The position numbers and the translations under genes were made by a program. This document shows positions 1 to 5,395 of a DNA stretch of 9,781 nt, piece after piece. Origin of the DNA: Methanobacteriaceae archaeon (GTDB taxonomy: Archaea > Methanobacteriota > Methanobacteria > Methanobacteriales > Methanobacteriaceae); NCBI GenBank assembly GCA_011620845.1, contig WOYJ01000004.1:1-9781 (forward strand). Direction: 5' to 3'. Numbering within the stretch: the stretch's first letter is position 1; each line of letters opens with the position of its first letter. A model generated the notes under the pieces. That model had not been told where the DNA came from. It worked only from the letters and a program-made list of their open reading frames with translations, and did not search any database.

Positions 1-590
1 CCCAAGACCTGTATTACAAACCCTGTTTTGGCACTGCTTTCTGTGAATTCGGCCAGAAGAACAGCCTCAAAAATATCTGGACCCACAGTAACCACACCAT
101 GATTTCTTAGAAGCAACACATCTTCATTTATCAAACCATCAGACGCTGATTCAACCAAATCTATGGAACCCGGGACGGCGTATTCTATCTCCGCTATATA
201 GGGTGCTTTAATTTCCCCGAAACCTTCAAATCGGGGGATCTTCTTATCTGTAAATGAGAATCCTGTGGCATACGGCGGATGGGTGTGTACTATTGCCTCA
301 ACATCATCCCTTTTCCTATAGATTTCCAGGTGCATACCATTTTCAGAAGAGGGTTCACCATCACCCTCCAGTTTTTCCCCATCTAAATCTGTAACTATCA
401 CGTTTCCAAGGGTAACATCACTTAAGGACACGCCACTGGGGGTTATTAAAATTAACGGATCATCATCAACCTCCTCAGGAACATCCACGTTATTTGATGT
501 ATCAGGGATATTCCATACTTTCATGCTGATATTCCCGGATCTACCCGGCGTCAGTCCTTTCTGATAGATATAATGAGCCACCTCTGCCAA
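1..590 (-). CDS. Class II aldolase (L-fuculose-1-phosphate aldolase-like), 3' end beyond window
   Basis: Partial gene running off the left edge; 196 codons are visible from a TTG at 590. The family is zinc-dependent and cleaves sugar phosphates such as fuculose-1-phosphate to DHAP and lactaldehyde. Numbering from that TTG, I see the GRSGNIS phosphate-loop motif (16-22), TPSG (50-53), PSSE with the presumed catalytic Glu83, the HTH zinc ligands His102/His104, and NHG with the third ligand His164. By comparison with E. coli FucA (E73, H92, H94, H155) the active site is complete. An acidic insertion (about 31-44) is not in FucA. In methanogens a homologue has been linked to lactaldehyde supply for coenzyme F420, which is a possible role here. 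The start is unclear: no ATG lies upstream of GNIS, an in-frame TAA closes the frame at about 627, and the G-rich ribosome site at 622-626 points to an ATT at 614 rather than the TTG. Family call firm, substrate uncertain. Confidence 0.85.
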   Translation of the reverse strand, partial: MAEVAHYIYQKGLTPGRSGNISMKVWNIPDTSNNVDVPEEVDDDPLILITPSGVSLSDVTLGNVIVTDLDGEKLEGDGEPSSENGMHLEIYRKRDDVEAIVHTHPPYATGFSFTDKKIPRFEGFGEIKAPYIAEIEYAVPGSIDLVESASDGLINEDVLLLRNHGVVTVGPDIFEAVLLAEFTESSAKTGFVIQVL

Positions 591-620
591 CTGTTTTTTA
601 GCTTTATTTAGAATAAAAAT

Positions 621-626
621 ACCCCC
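621..626 (-). promoter_or_regulatory. G-run ribosome binding site of the aldolase gene
   Basis: Read on the minus strand this is GGGGGT, the only Shine-Dalgarno-like run ahead of the aldolase frame. It ends 6 bases before an in-frame ATT (614-612) and about 30 bases before the first conventional alternative, TTG at 590. It therefore bears directly on which start codon is used. No other purine-rich match to the archaeal anti-SD is visible closer to 590. Confidence 0.4.
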
Positions 627-650
627 TTATTATTATTTATCCTCTTATTA

Positions 651-665
651 TCATTTTATAATTAT
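651..665 (-). promoter_or_regulatory. TATA-like promoter element for the aldolase gene
   Basis: The minus strand reads TATAATTATAAAATG in the 110-base spacer between DP1 and the aldolase. An archaeal TATA box here would place the transcript start at roughly 625-635, just ahead of the G-run ribosome site. The whole spacer is AT-rich, so the exact box is a guess. Confidence 0.3.
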
Positions 666-683
666 AAATTAAATTATCTGGTT

Positions 684-730
684 TTAACTGAACTTAAGGT
701 ATTTAATTGAACCAAATATATTAATTGAAC
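684..730. repeat. Three spaced copies of a 10-mer, TTAAYTGAAC
   Basis: TTAACTGAAC at 684-693 and TTAATTGAAC at 703-712 and 721-730 lie in the same orientation, 19 and 18 bases apart. The last copy covers the stop codon and final residues of DP1. They could be a local duplication or a regulator site ahead of the aldolase promoter. Nothing in the sequence decides between these. Confidence 0.5.
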
Positions 731-2469
731 TTCAACATCTTCATGGTCCCCTGGTTCAACACTGGAACCTGTGCAACGGTGGGCACGATGTTATATATCT
801 TCTGGAACTCGGTCTGGGACTGGAATGTGCCGCTGTTTACCAGGTGAATGCCTTTGTACTTCTTATAAGAATTGATATGCACGTGTCCGGTGTGGAGGAC
901 ATCAGGCACTTCTTCAATCACCATATGGTCTTCAACCTCACTGGCCAGTGGGGTTCTCTCACCATAGATAGGGGCTAAATGCCTTTTTTCCAGGAGTTCC
1001 TTCATTATAATATCCGTATTCTGGTGGCTCATACCCTTAACGGTCATGGCAAAATCGTCAAAGCTCCGGCCATGGTAGATCAGTACGTTAATCCCATCTA
1101 AACCGACCATGGACGGGTTACTTGCAAATTTCACGTTCTTAAGTTTATATAGGTCGCCGGCGTATTCTTCTGGAATGGCTGGTTGAGGCTCTGCTAAGCG
1201 TCCTGCGTCGTGGTTTCCTGGGGTGATTATAATCTGTACATCATCTATCTCTCCGAAGAGCCGGGCAGCCTCTTCGTACTGTTTATAAATATCTTTGATG
1301 GTTAGTTCCTTATCCTGGTGAGGATAGACCCCGATTCCATCTACGATATCTCCCGCTACTATCAGGTAGCGTACGTTGCTGGCTATTTCCTGCTGTTCTT
1401 CATCACCGAATTCCCCGTTTATCCATTTGATGAATCGGTTAAATGCATCACCCTGGAAGGTGGAACTTCCTATGTGGGTGTCGGATATGAAAACCATGGA
1501 GAAATCCATCTTTTTCTCATCTATACGGGGCACTCCTGGGTTTATAATTTGGGACGCCATTATCAGGCTTCCCTTTCTGGTGCCTACCACTCCCAGTACC
1601 TCATCCTTAACCACCCGTTCTGCATCTTCAAACAGGGAATGGTTCTCGTTATGGACCAGCACACTGGCGGTTCCGGTTTCATCTTCCACTTCAATTAGTT
1701 TATGGTTATTTTTAGTGTTCCTCACATCGTTGACCATTCCAATAACGTTCACCACGTCCTGGATGTTTTCCAGTTCCTTTATGGATTGGGGGCTTTTCAG
1801 ATCCTTTTTCCTATGCAACATATCCCTTAACTTATGATATCTGCTGCCGAAGTAGGCTGTGAAATCCTTTATCTCTCCATTGGTATAGGATTTCCGGCTG
1901 GAATCCTTAATTATCTCAACACCGTGGCTTTCACTCAGTTTACTTTGGGGTATTGGTTCGTAGTCGTCGGCTGTGGTCGTGATGTCATCTGTTTCAGTTG
2001 CCTGGATTGTTTCAGTTTCAGTTGCATGGGTTGTGTTGTCAGTTTCAGTTGCCTGGGAAGCGTTACCTGTTTCAGTGGCTCCGAAAGGGTCTGGTTCTGG
2101 AGTATTATCAGTTATAAAAGAGTCTGGTTCTGGAGTATTATCAGTTGCAAAAGAGTCTGGTTCTGGGATACTTTCAGCACTGGAGATAGGAGCTGCTTGG
2201 ATGCTGCTTTCACTAGAGGGGCTGGTTTTGTTAGGGGAACTGCTTTCACCATTGGAATTATCCTCACCTATCCCTGGTTTACTATCTTCAAGGTACTGTT
2301 CCACCATCTCACCGGTGAGAATCATTATATCCTCCCGTGGGAGGCCTAATCCATGAATCAAGGATTCTGTAAATTTTAAAGCATTTTCCTGTTTTTTTAT
2401 CTTCTGGTAGGCTGTGTCGTCCAGTAAAACTTCAGCTTCCACGAATTTGTTGATGATGGTCTCGTACAT
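721..2469 (-). CDS. polB: DNA polymerase D (family D / Pol II) small subunit DP1, 3'-5' exonuclease
   Basis: DP1 is the proofreading 3'-5' exonuclease subunit of archaeal replicative polymerase D and pairs with DP2, which is not in this window. With residues numbered from an upstream TTG at 2481 (subtract 4 for the ATG chosen here), I see an N-terminal helical region (about 1-65), a Ser/Thr/acidic low-complexity linker (about 66-180) holding two sets of short repeats, an OB fold (about 240-318), and a calcineurin/Mre11-like phosphoesterase domain. Its motifs are all present: SDTH (D334, H336), AGDIVDG (D378), PGNHD (N423, H424), YHG (H470) and GHVH (H533, H535), so the nuclease should be active. 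Start: ATG at 2469 has GGGAT about 5 bases upstream, better placed than the TTG at 2481, which has no ribosome site. A TATA-like element lies at 2506-2519. The opposite strand carries long open frames that are only shadows. Confidence 0.96.
   Translation of the reverse strand: MYETIINKFVEAEVLLDDTAYQKIKKQENALKFTESLIHGLGLPREDIMILTGEMVEQYLEDSKPGIGEDNSNGESSSPNKTSPSSESSIQAAPISSAESIPEPDSFATDNTPEPDSFITDNTPEPDPFGATETGNASQATETDNTTHATETETIQATETDDITTTADDYEPIPQSKLSESHGVEIIKDSSRKSYTNGEIKDFTAYFGSRYHKLRDMLHRKKDLKSPQSIKELENIQDVVNVIGMVNDVRNTKNNHKLIEVEDETGTASVLVHNENHSLFEDAERVVKDEVLGVVGTRKGSLIMASQIINPGVPRIDEKKMDFSMVFISDTHIGSSTFQGDAFNRFIKWINGEFGDEEQQEIASNVRYLIVAGDIVDGIGVYPHQDKELTIKDIYKQYEEAARLFGEIDDVQIIITPGNHDAGRLAEPQPAIPEEYAGDLYKLKNVKFASNPSMVGLDGINVLIYHGRSFDDFAMTVKGMSHQNTDIIMKELLEKRHLAPIYGERTPLASEVEDHMVIEEVPDVLHTGHVHINSYKKYKGIHLVNSGTFQSQTEFQKIYNIVPTVAQVPVLNQGTMKMLKFN
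1991..2080 (-). repeat. Degenerate 24-27 bp tandem repeat in the DP1 linker
   Basis: Four imperfect copies beginning with plus-strand GTTTCAGTTGCCTGG or close variants at 1991, 2015, 2042 and 2069, spaced 24, 27 and 27 bases. All spacings are multiples of three, so the reading frame is kept. Each unit encodes ATET followed by 4-5 variable polar residues (about residues 135-168 of DP1). Confidence 0.8.
2089..2172 (-). repeat. 33 bp tandem repeat in the DP1 linker
   Basis: Near-identical units starting with plus-strand GTCTGGTTCTGG at 2089, 2122 and 2155, exactly 33 bases apart. They encode 11-residue units of the form PEPDSFxTDNT (about residues 106-133 of DP1). The closeness of the DNA copies points to recent duplication by slippage. 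The sequence is acidic and probably disordered. Confidence 0.85.
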
Positions 2470-2505
2470 GAAATATCCCAAAAGCTTTTATTTTATTTAA
2501 CTACG

Positions 2506-2519
2506 TTATAATTATAATA
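2506..2519 (-). promoter_or_regulatory. TATA-like element upstream of DP1
   Basis: The minus strand reads CTATTATAATTATAA. About 25 bases downstream a transcript would start near 2485-2490, giving a short leader before the ATG at 2469. It lies in the 142-base divergent gap shared with the secreted-protein gene. The identification rests only on AT content and spacing. Confidence 0.35.
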
Positions 2520-2600
2520 GTTAACCTCACATCTCTGAAAATAACATAAAATTACAGAATCAGCAATTAATCTTTTTACGAAGGAAATTCAATTTATAAA

Positions 2601-2607
2601 AGGTGAT
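2601..2607 (+). promoter_or_regulatory. Ribosome binding site AGGTGAT deciding a TTG start
   Basis: AGGTGAT is a perfect match to the complement of the archaeal 16S 3' end. It ends 4 bases before TTG at 2612. The in-frame GTG at 2603 falls inside this site and so cannot easily be the start. Confidence 0.65.
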
Positions 2608-2611
2608 ATCA

Positions 2612-3133
2612 TTGAACAGTGCAGTTAAATACTTTTTACTTTTCATTTTATGCGTGGTATTTTTTGAAGCAGGAATAATCAGTGCCAACACCATAGTCTC
2701 TGGGGAACCCCCAGATATAGGGAAATTGATAGATATGCAGTTGGATGGGATCAATTCCCTGATACACTTACTACAGGGATCGCAAAACAACACCCAGACA
2801 GCCATCGAAATCAACAATGAAAATGATGTAGCACAGGCCATCCAGAATAAGAGTGAGATGAATGGTGTTAATCTTCAATCTTTGTCGGCCCATACAAATG
2901 AAAGCACCAGAAACGAAAACATCACCGTAACCATCACTTTGATGGCTTATAAGACAACCACCACCAGCGGTAATAGTAGTAATGGAAGTATCATCATCAA
3001 ACCCGATGAAACGTACAGCATAACTGCTACAGCCATTGGTAAAGTGGAAAGTGGTGGAATTACAGTGGATTTAAACTCCATAGTAATCACTACCGTCCGT
3101 AAGCTGTATAGTAACTCACCAAACGGTACTTAA
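2612..3133 (+). CDS. Predicted secreted or membrane-anchored protein, family not recognised
   Basis: I do not recognise this 173-residue protein. From the TTG at 2612 it opens with Lys6 and then a hydrophobic segment (about 8-25, with one Cys at 14), a likely signal peptide or N-terminal anchor. The rest is polar and Asn/Thr/Ser-rich, with seven N-x-S/T sequons (N59, N79, N96, N103, N121, N124, N171) and alternating beta-strand-like stretches (about 103-115, 125-143, 148-166). This suggests an extracellular, probably N-glycosylated beta domain. No catalytic motif or sortase-type anchor is visible. The start is chosen by the AGGTGAT ribosome site. The gene is divergent from DP1, and an oligo-T run follows its stop, so it is probably transcribed alone. 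Coding is supported by the ribosome site, the signal-like N-terminus and the downstream T run. Function unknown. Confidence 0.75.
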   Translation: MNSAVKYFLLFILCVVFFEAGIISANTIVSGEPPDIGKLIDMQLDGINSLIHLLQGSQNNTQTAIEINNENDVAQAIQNKSEMNGVNLQSLSAHTNESTRNENITVTITLMAYKTTTTSGNSSNGSIIIKPDETYSITATAIGKVESGGITVDLNSIVITTVRKLYSNSPNGT

Positions 3134-3134
3134 A

Positions 3135-3142
3135 TTTTTTTT
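3135..3142 (+). terminator. Oligo-T terminator after the secreted-protein gene
   Basis: Eight consecutive T residues begin two bases after the TAA stop, without an obvious stem. A T-run alone is a typical archaeal termination signal. It separates this gene from cobJ, which begins 83 bases after the stop codon. Confidence 0.5.
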
Positions 3143-3216
3143 AATAAACGTTGGAAAATTTGATGCAACATTTGTAATTGAACCATAGGAATTCCTATAC
3201 AAAGGGTGAATCCGCG

Positions 3217-4281
3217 ATGATTAGTGTGGTGGGCATCGGCCCCTCCCGGGAAGACATGACCATACGGGCATTAAAGGCTATTGAAGAAGCAGATGTTATA
3301 ATAGGCTATAAAGGTTATATTAAGTATATAGAAGACCTGGTGGAAGGAAAAGAAGTCCTCTCTAAGGGAATGGGACGGGAAGTGCTCCGAGCTGAGCTGG
3401 CTGTGCGTGAAAGCCAGGAGGGTAAGAAGGTAGTCCTCGTATCCAGTGGAGATCCAGGGATTTTTGGAATGGCCAACGTCCTCTTCCAGTTGATGGGCAA
3501 GTATGAAGACCGGGAAGTAGAAGTTGTACCCGGGATATCAGCGGTTAACTTTGCAGCATCACTTCTAGGAGCCCCATTACATGATTTTGCAGTTATAAGC
3601 CTAAGTGATCTATTAACCCCCCTTTCTGAAATTAAATGTAAGATAAAAAAAGCTTGTGAAGGGGATTTCGTCATAGCTTTCTATAATCCTCGAAGTAAAA
3701 CCCGTAAAAAACCATTTTCTGAAGCCCTTACTATCTTGCAGCATGAGAGAAAACCATCCACACCAGTAGGCCTGGTTAAAGGGAAAGACGGTGGGGCTGA
3801 TGTTAAGATTACCTCCTTAGAAAAACTTCCCACCGAACAAATCGATATGTCCACCATCATCATAGTGGGAAATAGCATGTCCTATGTGGAGGACGGCTGG
3901 ATGGTAACCCCTCGGGGCTACATGATGCCCTATCCTTTACATCCCCTGGCTATAGAGTTTTATGAGAAATACCTGGCCGGTGAAGGTGTTGAAGGCCCTA
4001 ATTTAGGGTGTGAATATTATCCCTGCCATTATCACCATCAGAACTGTACTTTCTGTTACTGTCCGTTCTACCCATGTGGAGATCCGTCCACTGGGGGGCA
4101 CTGGATAAAAGAGAATGGCGTATGGAGTTGTGAAGGTTGCACATGGATCCATGAAGATGAAACAGTTGAGTGCATACAGGCCAAGTTACCATCGATAGTG
4201 CAAAACATCGATGACCTTAAGAAAAAAAAGAAAGAGCTATTGAAATTAAGAAGGGAATGTATCCTGGGTAGTGAATGCTGA
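3217..4281 (+). CDS. cobJ: Cobalt-factor III / precorrin-3B C17-methyltransferase with C-terminal Cys-rich domain
   Basis: This SAM-dependent enzyme methylates C17 and drives ring contraction in cobalamin synthesis; in an anaerobic methanogen the substrate should be the cobalt form (CbiH-type). Residues about 1-240 form the tetrapyrrole methylase domain: GIGP (6-9), GYKGY (30-34), SSGDPGIFGM (76-85), VVPGISAVNFAA (103-114) and FYNPRSKTR (155-163). Residues about 262-320 form a compact Cys/His-rich domain (Cys 265, 270, 277, 280, 282, 287, 305, 308, 319), resembling the small cysteine-rich domain PF04071 as I recall it. A Lys-rich helix follows (about 331-347), with further Cys at 348 and 354. 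The start ATG at 3217 has GGGTGA 7 bases upstream and sits directly before the conserved N-terminal strand; an upstream TTG at 3178 lacks a ribosome site. A hairpin/T9 terminator follows. No other cobalamin genes flank it. Confidence 0.93.
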   Translation: MISVVGIGPSREDMTIRALKAIEEADVIIGYKGYIKYIEDLVEGKEVLSKGMGREVLRAELAVRESQEGKKVVLVSSGDPGIFGMANVLFQLMGKYEDREVEVVPGISAVNFAASLLGAPLHDFAVISLSDLLTPLSEIKCKIKKACEGDFVIAFYNPRSKTRKKPFSEALTILQHERKPSTPVGLVKGKDGGADVKITSLEKLPTEQIDMSTIIIVGNSMSYVEDGWMVTPRGYMMPYPLHPLAIEFYEKYLAGEGVEGPNLGCEYYPCHYHHQNCTFCYCPFYPCGDPSTGGHWIKENGVWSCEGCTWIHEDETVECIQAKLPSIVQNIDDLKKKKKELLKLRRECILGSEC

Positions 4282-4284
4282 AGG

Positions 4285-4316
4285 CATACTTGGAGTATGT
4301 GGGGTAATTTTTTTTT
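4285..4316 (+). terminator. Hairpin plus T9 terminator after cobJ
   Basis: CATACT at 4285-4290 and AGTATG at 4294-4299 form a perfect 6-bp stem with a 3-base loop. Nine T residues follow at 4308-4316. The position, just after the cobJ stop and on its strand, fits a terminator. Confidence 0.65.
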
Positions 4317-4359
4317 ATTGTAAACAGGTTGATCTATTTCAATAATCTGAACAATCTAA

Positions 4360-4848
4360 TTATTTATCCAGTTCTTTTTTAATGGATTCTCGAAGTTCCA
4401 CGGCATCTTTAAAGTTTTTATCCTTTAATATAGCTTCATCAACCGAAATAAGAGCATTTTCATAGTCTTTAAGACCATAAAGACTTTTGGCACGTAGATA
4501 GAGGGCGAATTTGAAGAAGTCATCATTTTTGTTCTCATACCTGGCCAGGAAAAAGTCGAAAACCTTCCTGGCTTCTTCGTATTCTTCCATCAGCAGAAGA
4601 ACATAACCTTTATTGTACCATGCAAGGTTGTCACCAGCATCCAGTTTAATGACCTTTTCAAAGGATTTTAAAGCCTGGAGATGTTCCTCTTTTTCCATGT
4701 AAGCTATCCCTTTACAGCTCCAGGCTGGTTTATACTTCTCATCAATTTTAATAACCATATCCAGGAGTTGTAGGGATTTATCGTACTCTTTCTTCTGTAA
4801 AAGTTCAAAGGCCTTTTTATAGTACAATTCTACGTCTTTTCCGGGCAT
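4360..4848 (-). CDS. Tetratricopeptide repeat (TPR) protein
   Basis: A 162-residue soluble protein made almost entirely of about four TPR units: residues 5-38, 39-72, 73-106 and a looser one at about 112-146. They show the W-x3-G-x2-Y and A-x3-F/A-x2-A/V-I pattern, for example AWSCKGIAYMEK and ALKSFEKVIKLD. There is no signal peptide, transmembrane segment or enzymatic domain, so it is probably a cytoplasmic protein-interaction scaffold; its partner cannot be told. The start ATG at 4848 is preceded by GGTGAGGG (4852-4860 region). TPR proteins of this size are common in Methanobacteriales. The gene stands alone, convergent with cobJ and divergent from the DUF488 gene, so context gives no function. 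Confidence 0.88.
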   Translation of the reverse strand: MPGKDVELYYKKAFELLQKKEYDKSLQLLDMVIKIDEKYKPAWSCKGIAYMEKEEHLQALKSFEKVIKLDAGDNLAWYNKGYVLLLMEEYEEARKVFDFFLARYENKNDDFFKFALYLRAKSLYGLKDYENALISVDEAILKDKNFKDAVELRESIKKELDK

Positions 4849-4907
4849 TTGTCCCTCACCACCATTTATCTCTCAGTATGTTTGACAATTATTCTTTTCA
4901 ACAACAC

Positions 4908-4915
4908 TAATATAC
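4908..4915 (-). promoter_or_regulatory. TATA-like element for the TPR gene
   Basis: The minus strand reads GTATATTA. A start about 25 bases downstream (near 4885-4890) would give a leader of roughly 40 bases containing the GGTGAGGG ribosome site. Based on composition and spacing only. Confidence 0.35.
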
Positions 4916-4937
4916 ATGGAGTATTTTAATTTTTTAA

Positions 4938-4950
4938 TTCATAAAATCTA
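4938..4950 (+). promoter_or_regulatory. Possible TATA element for a leaderless DUF488 transcript
   Basis: ATTCATAAAATCT lies about 25-30 bases before the ATG at 4975, and no Shine-Dalgarno sequence is visible between them. That spacing is what a leaderless archaeal transcript would show. The surrounding sequence is so AT-rich that the box cannot be fixed with confidence. Confidence 0.25.
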
Positions 4951-4974
4951 AAAACCCAGGAATTCATATTATGA

Positions 4975-5346
4975 ATGATGATAAAAATTAAAAGAGCCTA
5001 CCAACCACCAGAGGAAGAAGATGGATTCCGCATTTTAGTGGATAGACTATGGCCCCGGGGTGTGTCGAAAGATAAAGCTAAACTGGATTTATGGCTTAAA
5101 GAAGTAGCACCCAGTGATGAGCTGAGGAAATGGTTCGGCCATGACCCTGAGAAGTGGTCAGAGTTCCAAAAAAGGTACAGTGCAGAACTTAAAGATAAAA
5201 AGAGTTTTTTATCTAAAATAAAAGACCTAGAGAAAGAAAAAGGGACAGTCACACTTATTTATTCTGCTAAAGATGAGGAACATAACGATGCGGTAGTTTT
5301 AAGGGATAAGCTTCAGATCGAAGAAGGTAAGAAGGGTTCAGGATAA
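4975..5346 (+). CDS. DUF488 family protein (YeaO-like)
   Basis: A 123-residue cytoplasmic protein of the DUF488/YeaO family, whose biochemical function is not established to my knowledge. Family hallmarks are visible: IKIKRAY near the N-terminus, LVDRLWPRG (21-29), WLKEVAPSDELRKWFGHDPE (40-59), FQKRYSAEL (64-72), and TLIYSAKDEEHNDAVVL (93-109) near the end. Conserved Arg, Trp and His residues suggest a small-molecule or nucleotide-type active site, but that is inference. The length matches the usual 115-125 residues. Two adjacent ATGs (4975 and 4978) could start it; an ATG at 4971 is out of frame and soon stops. No clear ribosome site exists, hence a possible leaderless mRNA. It converges on dapF, with a tandem duplication in the 44-base gap. 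Confidence 0.9.
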   Translation: MMIKIKRAYQPPEEEDGFRILVDRLWPRGVSKDKAKLDLWLKEVAPSDELRKWFGHDPEKWSEFQKRYSAELKDKKSFLSKIKDLEKEKGTVTLIYSAKDEEHNDAVVLRDKLQIEEGKKGSG

Positions 5347-5353
5347 ATCAAGG

Positions 5354-5395
5354 GAAAATAAAAGATAAGTTAAAGAAAATAAAAGATAAGTTAAA
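5354..5395. repeat. Perfect 21 bp tandem duplication
   Basis: Copies at 5354-5374 and 5375-5395 are identical and abut exactly. The second copy covers the dapF stop codon (5391-5393) on the minus strand. It lies between the convergent DUF488 and dapF stops, so it most likely arose by slippage in an A-rich spacer. On the minus strand it supplies two short T-rich tracts that could help end the dapF transcript. Confidence 0.9.

Noticed and set aside
1991..2172. Possible CRISPR-like or regulatory repeat array
   Set aside because: The repeats are short, degenerate, lack unique spacers and stay in frame within DP1. They are coding tandem repeats.
1318..2356. Four overlapping open frames of 126-171 codons on the plus strand
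   Set aside because: All lie antisense to the DP1 gene, whose conserved nuclease motifs and linker repeats account for the sequence. The frames show no family motifs, and their Ser/Val/Trp-rich text comes from reading the linker repeats backwards.
2603..2605. GTG start for the secreted protein
   Set aside because: This GTG is part of the AGGTGAT ribosome site itself; the TTG at 2612 is correctly spaced from it.
2560..2841. A 93-codon minus-strand frame opposite the secreted-protein gene
   Set aside because: The plus-strand gene has a perfect ribosome site, a signal-like N-terminus and a downstream oligo-T. The antisense frame has none of these and is compositionally odd.
3178..3216. Upstream TTG start for cobJ adding 13 residues
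   Set aside because: No ribosome site precedes the TTG, while GGGTGA sits 7 bases before the ATG at 3217, directly ahead of the conserved first strand.
3315..4192. Three minus-strand frames of 64-119 codons
   Set aside because: They are shadows of cobJ, which has clear methylase motifs throughout.
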